Part shown: positions 1 through 8,041 of the stretch, one piece after another | Layout of the letters: every line of letters begins with the position of its first letter | Numbering within the stretch: position 1 is the first letter of the stretch | Assembly: GCA_013285915.1 (NCBI GenBank) | Contig: JABDGS010000040.1 | Coordinates: 1 to 33,886, forward strand | DNA from: Bacteroidota bacterium | Lineage (GTDB): Bacteria; Bacteroidota; Bacteroidia; Chitinophagales; Chitinophagaceae | Direction of reading: 5' to 3' | Length of the DNA: 33,886 nucleotides | Notes under the pieces: generated by a model | Seen by the model: only the letters and a program-made list of their open reading frames with translations | Databases searched by the model: none | Told to the model about the DNA's origin: nothing | Position numbers and translations under genes: made by a program

Positions 1-142
1 TATTTCAAAAATAATTAAGAGCAGTGTAAAAATTTGAGTTTATTTGGTTAGGCCAATTATCTTGACTTCTCTTTTAGGCATCCAGGCGTTTTGCAGTTGC
101 GCCAGGTTTCGCCTTCTGAAAATTTAATTCTTTAAAATTGGC

Positions 143-1186
143 TTATTCCATTACCTCATAAATCATCACAGGGCGACTTTTATTTTTAAATTCTATTTCA
201 CCAACAGGCTTGCATTTAAAAGATTCTTTAACCGTTTGATATACTTTTTCTGAAAATACAATTTGTCCTGGTTTTGCCGCAGATTGTAACCGCTGTGCGG
301 TATTTACAACATCGCCTATTACCGTATAGTCAAGCCGTTTTAAACTGGATGAACCAATATTGCCTGATATTAACTCACCTGTATTTATACCAATAGATAC
401 TTTGGGTTTAAAGGTGAGATTTGGCAAATGGTCTGATATTTTTTCTATTTCCTGCCTTACCGCAAGGGCTGCATCAACCGCCCTGTCGGCCTGGTATTCT
501 CCCTTAAACACGGCCATAACTGCATCGCCAATAAACTTATCAACGTAGCCGTTTTGGGCAATTATGCCTTTTACCATAATGTCAAAATACCTGTTGAGCA
601 TTGTGACAACCGTGTTGGCATCCTCGCTTTCAGTTATGCTGGTAAAGCCGCAAATGTCAATAAAAACAACCGTGGCCTCAATAATTTCATTGCTCATCAG
701 GGTTTGTTCAAACTCGTGGCTATTCATATATTTAAGCACACTTTCATCAACATACATTTTAAGTATGTTATTCTCTTTTATAGCATGAATTGTTTCTTTA
801 ATTTGCGCCACCTGTTTAATTGTTTTGCGAACAGTAAGTTCAAGGTCTTCAAAATTTACCGGCTTGCATATAAAATCAAAAGCACCTTTATTCATTGCAG
901 ACCTTATGTTATCCATGTCACCATAGGCAGATACTATTACTGCTTTTATCATGGGGCTTATATCGCCCAGTTTTGCAAGCAACGTTAAACCATCCATTAC
1001 AGGCATGTTAATATCACTTAGCACAATATCAACGTCTGCATGATGGCTTAGTTTTTCCAGTGCATCTGCTCCATTAACAGCAAACACAAAATCAAATTCT
1101 TTTTCACGTATTTGCCGGCGAAATTTTTGTTTTATCAGCACCTCCAGGTCTGTTTCATCGTCAACTACCAATATCTTGGTTATCAT
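143..1186 (-). CDS. Response regulator with C-terminal class III adenylyl cyclase domain
   Basis: A 347-aa cytoplasmic protein. Residues 1-125 form a CheY-like receiver: acidic pair Asp9/Asp10, phosphoacceptor Asp58 (in LSDINMP), Ser86 and Lys108 are all present. Residues 165-347 form a class III nucleotide cyclase: metal-binding Asp177 (FIDICGFT) and Asp221 (IGDAVMAVF), the adenine-selecting Lys217/Asp286 pair (KFIGD, LDYTVIGD) and the Asn295-x3-Arg299 transition-state pair. With all catalytic residues kept, it should make cAMP from ATP when phosphorylated. The ATG overlaps the stop of the upstream receiver gene by 4 bp (ATGA), so the two are translationally coupled and probably share the kinase upstream. 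ATP rather than GTP specificity is inferred from the Lys/Asp pair. Confidence 0.93.
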   Translation of the reverse strand: MITKILVVDDETDLEVLIKQKFRRQIREKEFDFVFAVNGADALEKLSHHADVDIVLSDINMPVMDGLTLLAKLGDISPMIKAVIVSAYGDMDNIRSAMNKGAFDFICKPVNFEDLELTVRKTIKQVAQIKETIHAIKENNILKMYVDESVLKYMNSHEFEQTLMSNEIIEATVVFIDICGFTSITESEDANTVVTMLNRYFDIMVKGIIAQNGYVDKFIGDAVMAVFKGEYQADRAVDAALAVRQEIEKISDHLPNLTFKPKVSIGINTGELISGNIGSSSLKRLDYTVIGDVVNTAQRLQSAAKPGQIVFSEKVYQTVKESFKCKPVGEIEFKNKSRPVMIYEVME

Positions 1187-1557
1187 ATCAATATTTTAAG
1201 CTTTTCTTTTAACTGGTTAAAGTCAAGCGGCTTGGTTAAAAAATCATTTGCACCCAGCTTCATTGCCTGGTTGTAATTCTCGTCGTCACCGTAAGCGGTT
1301 ATCATCATTACAACAGGCGGCGGTTTTTCAAACTTTTGTTTAATGTGTTTAAGCAACTCCAGGCCGCTCATTCCCGGCATATTAATATCAGATAGTATCA
1401 ATACGGCCTCGTGCGATAATGTTTTTAAATATTCCAGCGCTTCCTCACCTGAATAAGCAAAGGCGAACAACATTTCGCCACTTTTAATTTCTTTTCTAAA
1501 GCGTTGCTCAAATAAAGTTTGTACATCTCTTTCGTCGTCTACTACCAAAATTTTCAT
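1183..1557 (-). CDS. Single-domain response regulator (CheY-like)
   Basis: A 124-aa protein that is only a receiver domain: Asp7/Asp8, phosphoacceptor Asp57 (LSDINMPGMSG), Thr87 and Lys109. It has no output domain, so it acts either as a phosphate shuttle or sink, or by protein contact. It sits between the histidine kinase (31 bp upstream) and the receiver-cyclase (4-bp overlap). Its sequence is close to the receiver of the cyclase (both have QxFRRxI/RKEI, SDINMP and AYGDD/DMDN stretches), which suggests the two receivers arose by duplication and compete for the same kinase. Confidence 0.93.
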   Translation of the reverse strand: MKILVVDDERDVQTLFEQRFRKEIKSGEMLFAFAYSGEEALEYLKTLSHEAVLILSDINMPGMSGLELLKHIKQKFEKPPPVVMMITAYGDDENYNQAMKLGANDFLTKPLDFNQLKEKLKILI

Positions 1558-1588
1558 AGCAATACTTGTTTTTGCGATAATGGTTATG

Positions 1589-2953
1589 TTATTTAAGCGG
1601 CATTTTTATTATAAATTCAGCAAATTCCCCCTCTTTTGTGTCAGCCGTTATGGTACCTCCATGCCCCTTGGTAATTATTTCGTAGCTGAGCGACAACCCA
1701 AGCCCTGTGCCCTCACCGGCAGGCTTTGTTGTAAAAAACGGGTTATAAATTTTATCAAGCACATTTTGCGGTATGCCTATGCCATTATCCCTTACCCGTA
1801 TTTCAACCTGCCCACCTGCTTTCTTTGTACTTACGCTTACTAATGGTTGATAATCACCCCCGGCCTGGTTATTTTTTTTCATTACAGAATAAAAGGCGTT
1901 GGTATAAAGATTAAGCAGCACCCTGCCAACATCCTGTAACATGATGCGTATCTTTGGTATGCTTTCATCAAAGGACGTTTCAATTTTAGCATTAAACAGT
2001 TTGTCTTTTGCCCGCAGGCCGTGGTAACTTAGCCGCAGGTATTCGTCAGCAAGCACATTAATGTCCGCCTCTTCTTTTTGGCCCGACCCGGTGCGCGAAT
2101 GTTGCAGCATGCCCTTTACTATAGAATCAGCGCGTTTGCCGTGGTAATTTATCTTCTGCTGGTTTTGTACAAGATCGTTTAAAATGCCGGTTATGTTTTC
2201 GTTGGTATTAGCACCGGCATCTATTCTGTCTATTTCTACTTTTAGCTCGTCAACCAATTCTATACTTACTTCAGAAAAATTATTTACAAAATTCAAAGGG
2301 TTTTGTATCTCATGTGCAATGCCTGCGGTAAGTTCGCCCAGCGAAGCCATTTTTTCGGCATGTATAAGTTGTTTCTGAGTAGTTTTAAGTTCATCAAGTG
2401 CGTGTTGCAGTTCCTCCGTTTGCAATGTAAGCGCTGCGGTGCGTTCAGCAACCTGCACTTCCAAAGCGGCTTTTAACGATTCTGTGATCTGTATTTCCTT
2501 TTCAATTTTTTCGTTCTTTTTCTTTTCGTTATCAAGGGCTTTTCTTTGCCTGTTAATAATAAACCACATTGCAAACATCCACAAAAGGGCAAATGTTTTA
2601 CCTGTACTAATATAGCCTGACAGGCTGCTGTACAAACTATTGCTTACAATTTTAATTACCTCGCTTAAAAAGGTTATGGCTATATACGGCAAAACAGCAT
2701 TTAAAACCGGTTTTACAGGCGTAAATTCCTCCTTTGTTAAAATTAAGTTGGCTAATAAGCCTACTGCGGCAAAACACAACCACATTGCAATGCCCCTTAC
2801 ACCTGGCATTGTTATTTGCATAACAAATATAATAGCCGAAATTACCAGGGCATTCGACAGCCGCTTATCCCATTCGGGGTACAGGCTGTTTTCCCGCATA
2901 AATTTTCGCAGGTAAAATAGTAAGAAAATAACCGGCGCTATTTCAATATGCAT
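1589..2953 (-). CDS. Membrane sensor histidine kinase
   Basis: A 454-aa kinase. The first ~135 residues hold about four to five hydrophobic segments (around 5-18, 35-50, 55-72, 83-105, 120-133) and no recognisable periplasmic sensor domain. A Lys/Glu-rich coiled coil follows (~138-200), then a DHp helix with the phosphorylated His214 (AGIAHEIQNPLNF) and a full HATPase domain: an N box around LYTNAFYSV, G1 DNGIGIP, the F box PFFTTKP and G2 GTGLGLSLSYE. It heads the operon and should phosphorylate one or both receivers downstream. The ATG at 2953 is the only one before the first membrane segment, and a TAGGTTTG box lies about 32 bp upstream of it. Confidence 0.93.
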   Translation of the reverse strand: MHIEIAPVIFLLFYLRKFMRENSLYPEWDKRLSNALVISAIIFVMQITMPGVRGIAMWLCFAAVGLLANLILTKEEFTPVKPVLNAVLPYIAITFLSEVIKIVSNSLYSSLSGYISTGKTFALLWMFAMWFIINRQRKALDNEKKKNEKIEKEIQITESLKAALEVQVAERTAALTLQTEELQHALDELKTTQKQLIHAEKMASLGELTAGIAHEIQNPLNFVNNFSEVSIELVDELKVEIDRIDAGANTNENITGILNDLVQNQQKINYHGKRADSIVKGMLQHSRTGSGQKEEADINVLADEYLRLSYHGLRAKDKLFNAKIETSFDESIPKIRIMLQDVGRVLLNLYTNAFYSVMKKNNQAGGDYQPLVSVSTKKAGGQVEIRVRDNGIGIPQNVLDKIYNPFFTTKPAGEGTGLGLSLSYEIITKGHGGTITADTKEGEFAEFIIKMPLK

Positions 2954-2984
2954 AATAAACTTAAGATAAACAATGTGTAATGTA

Positions 2985-2992
2985 CAAACCTA
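2985..2992 (-). promoter_or_regulatory. Possible -7 box upstream of histidine kinase operon
   Basis: Read on the minus strand this is TAGGTTTG, an exact match to the Bacteroidota -7 consensus TAnnTTTG, and it lies about 32 bp before the ATG of the kinase gene. No TTTG was found at the expected ~19-20 bp further upstream, so only half of the promoter is supported. Confidence 0.4.
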
Positions 2993-3056
2993 AGTATTAT
3001 AAATAATTTTCGGCCCTTTTTTCATTGTAAAAAGCAGGTGTAAGTTGGTTTGCTGT

Positions 3057-3309
3057 TTATGTAACCGGTAATTGAATAATAAATGTTGTTCCCCCACCTT
3101 CCCCCGTCTCAACCTTTATTTCCCCGGCATGCGCCTTTACAATATCATAGCTTAAACGCAAACCCAGTCCTGTTCCCTGCCCTGTGGGCTTTGTGGTAAA
3201 AATGGCTGAAAGATTCTGCCTGTTATTTTTTAGATATGCTGTTAAGTGGAAATTTTATTACTATTTTATTATTTTTTTGTGTAAGGCTTACGGAAATTGT
3301 TGGGCATTT
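3057..3309 (-). pseudogene. Relic of a second histidine kinase (ATPase domain, frameshifted)
   Basis: Reading the minus strand from 3309 down to the TAA at 3057-3059 gives the last ~80 residues of a histidine kinase: a strand like TISVSLTQKNNKIVI, then [11 protein letters not shown], then [20 protein letters not shown], then the final beta strands ending FIIQLPVT. The three pieces lie in different frames. The breaks fall at an A run (6 A where 7 would keep frame) and a T run (5 T where 6 would), and a stop lies just before the first piece. The sensor, DHp and N box parts are missing. It matches the C-terminus of the intact kinase just downstream, so it is probably a decayed paralogue left by a tandem duplication. 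Confidence 0.85.
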
Positions 3310-3361
3310 GTGTTAATTACCTTTAAAACTGGCGGGATAGAGTACGGATATTTTAACTTGT

Positions 3362-4813
3362 TTAATGCATGTGCCTGCGCTTAATTATACCGCCTGAGGT
3401 TTCGCGTATAGTGCTGGCAAACACAAATGCCTTATGGTCAACCTCACTTACCAGGTTTTTAAGTTTTCGCAGCTCAAGCCTTGTTATTACCGTAAAAATT
3501 ATGTCGCAATCCTCATGCACTTCAAACTTACCGGGCAAATAACCGCGCTCACCTTTATAAACCGTTATGCCGCGGCCCAACTCATTCACCAGCCTGTCTT
3601 TAATAATATCGCTTTTGCCCGAAATTATAGTTACACCTGTGTAGGCTTCAAGGCCCTCAACCACATAGTCAACGGTTTTAGAGGCGGCGAAATAAGTAAG
3701 AATGGAGTATAAAGCTGTAGGAACACCAAATTTAAAAGCAGCTATGCTGAAAATAATAATATTTAAAGCCATTATTATTTCGCTGATGGTAAAGCTGGTT
3801 TTACGCCAGGTGTAAAGCGCCAGCACTTCTATACCGTCTAATGCACAGCCGGCACGCATGGTTAACCCAATGCCAATGCCCAGGAAAACGCCGCCAAAAA
3901 TAGAAACAAGCAAAAGGTCGGAAGTGATGGGTTTTTCGGGAAGTAAAATAAGGCAAGCGCCTAATAGTATTATGCAGAAAAGTGTTTTTATAGCAAAATG
4001 CAGGCTGATTGAGTACCTGCTGACGATAATAAGGGGCAGGTTTGCAATAATAATTACTACAGCAAGGTTGATGTGGTAAATTTCATGCACCAGGAGGGAA
4101 ATGCCAGTAATGCCACCGTCGAAAAAATTGTTTGGAACAAGAAAACTTTTTAGCGCAAAGGCAGCAATTAAAACCCCAAAAACTATCATAACAATGTCAC
4201 CTGCCTTAAATCCGTCATGTTTTAGTTCTTTAGAAGCAGGTTTCATTTTTTGCAGAATGTCTAAATTTTCGGCTTTCTTTTTATCAAGTTTTTGTTTAGC
4301 ACCAGCCGTAAAATAACTATGGTTTTTCATAAAGGCTATCTGCTGCTGCAACCATTCATCCCTTGATCTATAAATGCCATAGTTTTGCATTTCGTTGTAA
4401 AGGTTTTCGGCCGTAGCAGTATAATTAACGGTACCCAGGTAATACAGGTCGGCATCGCACATAATTTCCGCAAGGGGTGATAATGGCTGCTGGGGCAGTT
4501 TTGTTGCCATTATAATGCTTTGTACCTGTTCAATTTGTTGGCTATTGTAACCAAAATTTGGTAACATTTCTGCTGCTATTTTGCAGGACGCTTCTTCATG
4601 ACCTGTATAAGTTTCTAAAAAACCAGCATCATGCAAAAGCGCAGCGGTAAGCAGGATAATCAATGGTTCACCGGTTACCCCACCAACAGCCGCCAATTCA
4701 CCCGCATTTTTGTAAACACTTTTAGTGTGGTCAACACTATGGTAAATTAGCCCCGAAGGAAGTTTATTTTCAAGTTTTTGAAAAACAGCAGCTTTTACCG
4801 CTTCAAGTTGCAT
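3362..4813 (-). CDS. HD-domain phosphohydrolase fused to YitT-family membrane protein
   Basis: A 483-aa two-part protein. Residues 1-190 are an HD-type metal phosphohydrolase: His29 (SVDHT), His61-Asp62 (LLHDAGF), His72 (GHEE) and Asp120/Asp122 (CDADLYYLG), as in small HD enzymes that act on nucleotides. Residues ~205-390 hold five to six hydrophobic helices typical of YitT/DUF161 proteins (NNFFDGGITGISLL, AGCALDGIEVLALY), followed by a cytoplasmic DUF2179 domain (~395-475; TGVTIISGKSD, DIIFTVITRLE). YitT proteins are usually ~290 aa, so the HD part is an added N-terminal domain. Substrate and transported species are unknown. A small-nucleotide hydrolase coupled to a sensory or transport membrane domain is an inference. 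Confidence 0.85.
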   Translation of the reverse strand: MQLEAVKAAVFQKLENKLPSGLIYHSVDHTKSVYKNAGELAAVGGVTGEPLIILLTAALLHDAGFLETYTGHEEASCKIAAEMLPNFGYNSQQIEQVQSIIMATKLPQQPLSPLAEIMCDADLYYLGTVNYTATAENLYNEMQNYGIYRSRDEWLQQQIAFMKNHSYFTAGAKQKLDKKKAENLDILQKMKPASKELKHDGFKAGDIVMIVFGVLIAAFALKSFLVPNNFFDGGITGISLLVHEIYHINLAVVIIIANLPLIIVSRYSISLHFAIKTLFCIILLGACLILLPEKPITSDLLLVSIFGGVFLGIGIGLTMRAGCALDGIEVLALYTWRKTSFTISEIIMALNIIIFSIAAFKFGVPTALYSILTYFAASKTVDYVVEGLEAYTGVTIISGKSDIIKDRLVNELGRGITVYKGERGYLPGKFEVHEDCDIIFTVITRLELRKLKNLVSEVDHKAFVFASTIRETSGGIIKRRHMH

Positions 4814-5095
4814 GAATATTTTAATAAGGTTTATTTTATAATTTATTAGTGGTTTTTAACCGCCGCTATACATGTAATAACAAGGATTTGAACAACTTTT
4901 AAAACCTTTTTAAAGATAACGGTTATAGTTTACAAGATGGTAAAATTGTTTGCGTAACGATAAAACAGGAACAGCAAACAATGGCGTTAGAAAACCAACT
5001 AATTTGTAATAATTTGCCCGGTTAGCAATTTAGAGCGCGCTGCGTTAACGACGCAAGCAAGCCTAATTACAATCTCAATACTTCACGGTAAAATT
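4814..5095. other. Intergenic region, 282 bp, nothing recognised
   Basis: This AT-rich spacer separates two minus-strand genes and should hold the promoter of the HD-YitT gene. I found no clear TAnnTTTG box, terminator with a T run, small ORF with support, or RNA gene. A weak GCGT-TAACG-ACGC hairpin near 5041-5056 is the only structure seen. Confidence 0.5.
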
Positions 5096-7060
5096 TTATT
5101 GATATTTCAAGTATTGCTTTATAACCCTTAATATTTCTGCAACACCCCAGGCTTGTGCTACACAACCCTTTGGGAGGTATGGTGCGTTACCATCAAGTAT
5201 TTCGGGCACACTACCTATACAGGCTTCTTTAAGATGCTGCTTAAATGCATCAATAACGCCCTTAACTTCAAGCTCATGCCCCTGTACTTTTACAAGCGCG
5301 TCCACGTAAGGGCCAAGCAACCAGCTCCATACTGTCCCCTGGTGATAGGATGAATCTCTTTTATAAGGGTCTCCGCTGTATATGCCCATATACCTGCTGT
5401 CACCCGGTGAAAGGCTTCTTAAGCCAACCGGCGTGTATAATTTTTCCGTAACTATTTGCAATACAGCCCCGGCACGTTCGCCTTCAAGCAAAGCAAAGGG
5501 CAGGCTTATGGCAAACAATTGGTTTGGCCTTAATGAAACATCAGGCTTGCCGTTTTCATCAATTACATCATACAAATAATTGCCATTTGCATACCAAAAT
5601 TTTTCACTAAAACTTTCTTTTACTTTCAAAGCGCTTTTGTTTACAATTTCTGCATCATTTTCCTGTCCGTTAATCATCAAAAACTCCGCAAACATTTTCA
5701 ATACATTATACCAAAGCGCTTCAATTTCAACGGGCTTGCCCATACGCGGTGTAACTACCCAATTACCAATACGTGCGTCCATCCATGTAAGTTGCTGACC
5801 CTCCTCGCCGGCATATAACAAACCATCGCCATCCACATGAATATTATACCGTGTGCCTTTAAAATGCCAGTCAATAATTTCTTTTAAAACAGGCAGAATA
5901 TCGTTTAATATAAATTCTTTATCACCCGTTGCCTGCAGGTATTTATACACTGCTACAAAATACCACAGTGTTCCATCAACATTATTGTATTCAGGTGGCT
6001 CGCCATTATCCTGGAAACGGTTTGGCAGCATACCCATGCTTACACTTTTGGCAAATGCGGCAATTATTTTCTTTGCATCATCATACCTGCCTGTTGACAA
6101 GCACAAACCCGGTAAAGAGATCATTGTATCCCGGCCCCAGTCTGTAAACCAATGATACCCCGCTATAACTGTTTTAAGGTTACCGCCGCGCTCAACGATA
6201 AATTGATCTGCGGCAAGTGTGAGCAACTGTTCAAGCGGCGATGCAGAAGCCCCGCTTAACAAACCAAGCCTCCGGTCTTTTTCTGCTCTAACTATATCTA
6301 TTGCATTTTTTGCTGCAGGATCATTTGCAGAAAGAATAACACCAAGCAGGTCGCCTTCTTTTAGTTCAACAGAAAAATGGCCATGTGTAAAAAGGTCTTC
6401 AACAAAATCAAGCCCGCGGGCGTGTTCTACGCTATAGTTAAAATTATAAAACCAATATGGCTGACGAATAAATGTTGCACCAGGTACCTTAATAAATATT
6501 TCCGGCGTGCCGTTATAAGCTTTAGTTTTAAAAATATCGTTTTCAAATATTGCCCCGCCGTTAACGGCATCGTTAGCGTGCATTAAACTGTGATAACCTC
6601 TTACCGATAAAAGGGGAAGCAACTGCATTGTAAAAGACCGGACAGATTTTATTACCTCGTAAACAATTGCTACAGTATTTTCCCCGTGGGCCATAGCAAC
6701 AGTTTTCTTTAATTGTATGTTACCAATTTCATACAGCCACGAAGGAAATATATCTTTAACAAACGACGTTAAAAATGAGTAACCCGTTGGGGAGATAACT
6801 GAACCGTAATTATTAGTGCCCAATTCAAAGCGTTGCGCGTCAACAATAATTGTTTCATCAAGCTTGCTTACAAGGTTCATTCGCTCCGCAGGCGGTACTG
6901 TTGCTGCCACCAGCATACCATGATACCGCCTGGTGTTACACCCTATAATAGTTGAGCCGCTCCAACCACCCAGGCCATTTGTTTCAATCCACTCCGCACC
7001 GCCTTCCCCCTTATCAAAGGGCAGTGAAGACTGTATCTCATCTTTATCAAGCTTAATCAT
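5096..7060 (-). CDS. Amylo-alpha-1,6-glucosidase, glycogen debranching-type (GH133)
   Basis: A 654-aa cytoplasmic protein with no signal peptide. The N-terminal domain (~20-235) carries the conserved NGLGGWSGSTIIGCNTRRYHG motif region (residues 28-48) of archaeal/bacterial debranching enzymes. The C-terminal (alpha/alpha)6 domain (~275-650) has HWFTDWGRDTMIS at 303-314 and YHQGTVWSWLLGP near the end, both hallmarks of the GDE_C family (GH133). Members hydrolyse alpha-1,6 branch points of glycogen or limit dextrin. It lies 174 bp downstream of the SDR gene on the same strand, so it may be a separate unit or receive readthrough from the sugar operon. The ATG at 7060 gives the normal family N-terminus. 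Confidence 0.9.
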   Translation of the reverse strand: MIKLDKDEIQSSLPFDKGEGGAEWIETNGLGGWSGSTIIGCNTRRYHGMLVAATVPPAERMNLVSKLDETIIVDAQRFELGTNNYGSVISPTGYSFLTSFVKDIFPSWLYEIGNIQLKKTVAMAHGENTVAIVYEVIKSVRSFTMQLLPLLSVRGYHSLMHANDAVNGGAIFENDIFKTKAYNGTPEIFIKVPGATFIRQPYWFYNFNYSVEHARGLDFVEDLFTHGHFSVELKEGDLLGVILSANDPAAKNAIDIVRAEKDRRLGLLSGASASPLEQLLTLAADQFIVERGGNLKTVIAGYHWFTDWGRDTMISLPGLCLSTGRYDDAKKIIAAFAKSVSMGMLPNRFQDNGEPPEYNNVDGTLWYFVAVYKYLQATGDKEFILNDILPVLKEIIDWHFKGTRYNIHVDGDGLLYAGEEGQQLTWMDARIGNWVVTPRMGKPVEIEALWYNVLKMFAEFLMINGQENDAEIVNKSALKVKESFSEKFWYANGNYLYDVIDENGKPDVSLRPNQLFAISLPFALLEGERAGAVLQIVTEKLYTPVGLRSLSPGDSRYMGIYSGDPYKRDSSYHQGTVWSWLLGPYVDALVKVQGHELEVKGVIDAFKQHLKEACIGSVPEILDGNAPYLPKGCVAQAWGVAEILRVIKQYLKYQ

Positions 7061-7234
7061 TAAGTGTAATTTATCTTATTTAACTGCCACTAAGTTGACA
7101 GAAGGCAGTTTTTGGCCACAGGAACAAATAACCAGGATGATTATAAAAATAACCGGCAGCCTTTTTTGGTGCATACAAAAAACAATTTAAACACATGCCC
7201 AATGTAGTGATTAAATGCCGAAAATAAATTTACT

Positions 7235-8038
7235 TTAAGAAAGCATACTTTTCATTTTCCGGCTGATTAGGCAGGCCGCCGCTTTTGGGTTAATCCTGCT
7301 GAAATAGTCCATAAATTTCGCATCATTTCCAACCATTAGGCAATAACGGTTTGCCTCCATGCCGGCTATGATTATTTGCGCTGCCTTTGTTGCAGATAAA
7401 ACTTTCATTGCTTTGCCTGCATCTGTTTGCTTGCCGGGGGGTTGCAAGCCTGAATTTTTTGTGATGTTGGTGTTCACTGCACCAGGGAAAACAGCGGTAA
7501 CCCTCACATTGGTGCCATCAAGTTCAGCATACAACCCTTCTGTCAACAGCTTTACGGCAGCTTTTGACGCACCATAAATCGTTTGGCCTGGCACAGGCAA
7601 AAAACCGCCCATACTGGAGATATTTACAATATGTGCTTCAGGCCTGGCAAGTAATTGCGGAAGGAAGGCTTTTATCATATTAAGTGTACCATAAAAATTA
7701 ACATTCATCACGCGCTCTATCTTATCAAAACCCAGGTCGTTGAGTTTTACGAATGGCTGGATGATACCTGCGTTGTTTATAACACCATCCACCGGGCCAA
7801 ACGGGGTGGCTGCGTCTTTGGAAAATTGCTCAACTACTTCTCTATTGGTTATATCAACAACAAACGTTTCAAAGGCTTTGCGCCTGTTACCAGCAAGACT
7901 GGCCGTCTCCTGCAAAGCAGCATCATTAATATCCAAGCCAATAACCTGTGCCTGCATGGATAGCAGTTGCAATACAAGGGCCCGGCCCATGCCGCTGCCT
8001 GCACCAGTAACGATTATTACTTTGTCTTTTACTTTCAT
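7235..8038 (-). CDS. Short-chain dehydrogenase/reductase (SDR)
   Basis: A 267-aa classical SDR: NAD(P)-binding TGAGSGMG at residues 11-18, an acidic Asp36 after the second strand (VIGLDIND) that favours NAD(H), NNAG at 88-91, Ser141/142, and catalytic Tyr155-x3-Lys159 (YGASK). The C-terminal ~30 residues are basic. The start lies 3 bp after the GH43 stop, making it the last gene of the sugar operon. A role in oxidising a sugar released by the upstream hydrolases is plausible but unproven, as this family also includes steroid and lipid reductases. Confidence 0.85.
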   Translation of the reverse strand: MKVKDKVIIVTGAGSGMGRALVLQLLSMQAQVIGLDINDAALQETASLAGNRRKAFETFVVDITNREVVEQFSKDAATPFGPVDGVINNAGIIQPFVKLNDLGFDKIERVMNVNFYGTLNMIKAFLPQLLARPEAHIVNISSMGGFLPVPGQTIYGASKAAVKLLTEGLYAELDGTNVRVTAVFPGAVNTNITKNSGLQPPGKQTDAGKAMKVLSATKAAQIIIAGMEANRYCLMVGNDAKFMDYFSRINPKAAACLISRKMKSMLS

Positions 8039-8041
8039 AGT

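Noticed and set aside
1-142. A gene or RNA at the left edge
   Set aside because: No frame, hairpin with U run or RNA signature was found downstream of the cyclase stop.
7082-7110. Inverted repeat AACTGCC/GGCAGTT followed by T5 as a terminator
   Set aside because: The T run follows only on the plus strand, where no gene ends. On the minus strand, where it lies between the SDR and debranching genes, no U run follows.
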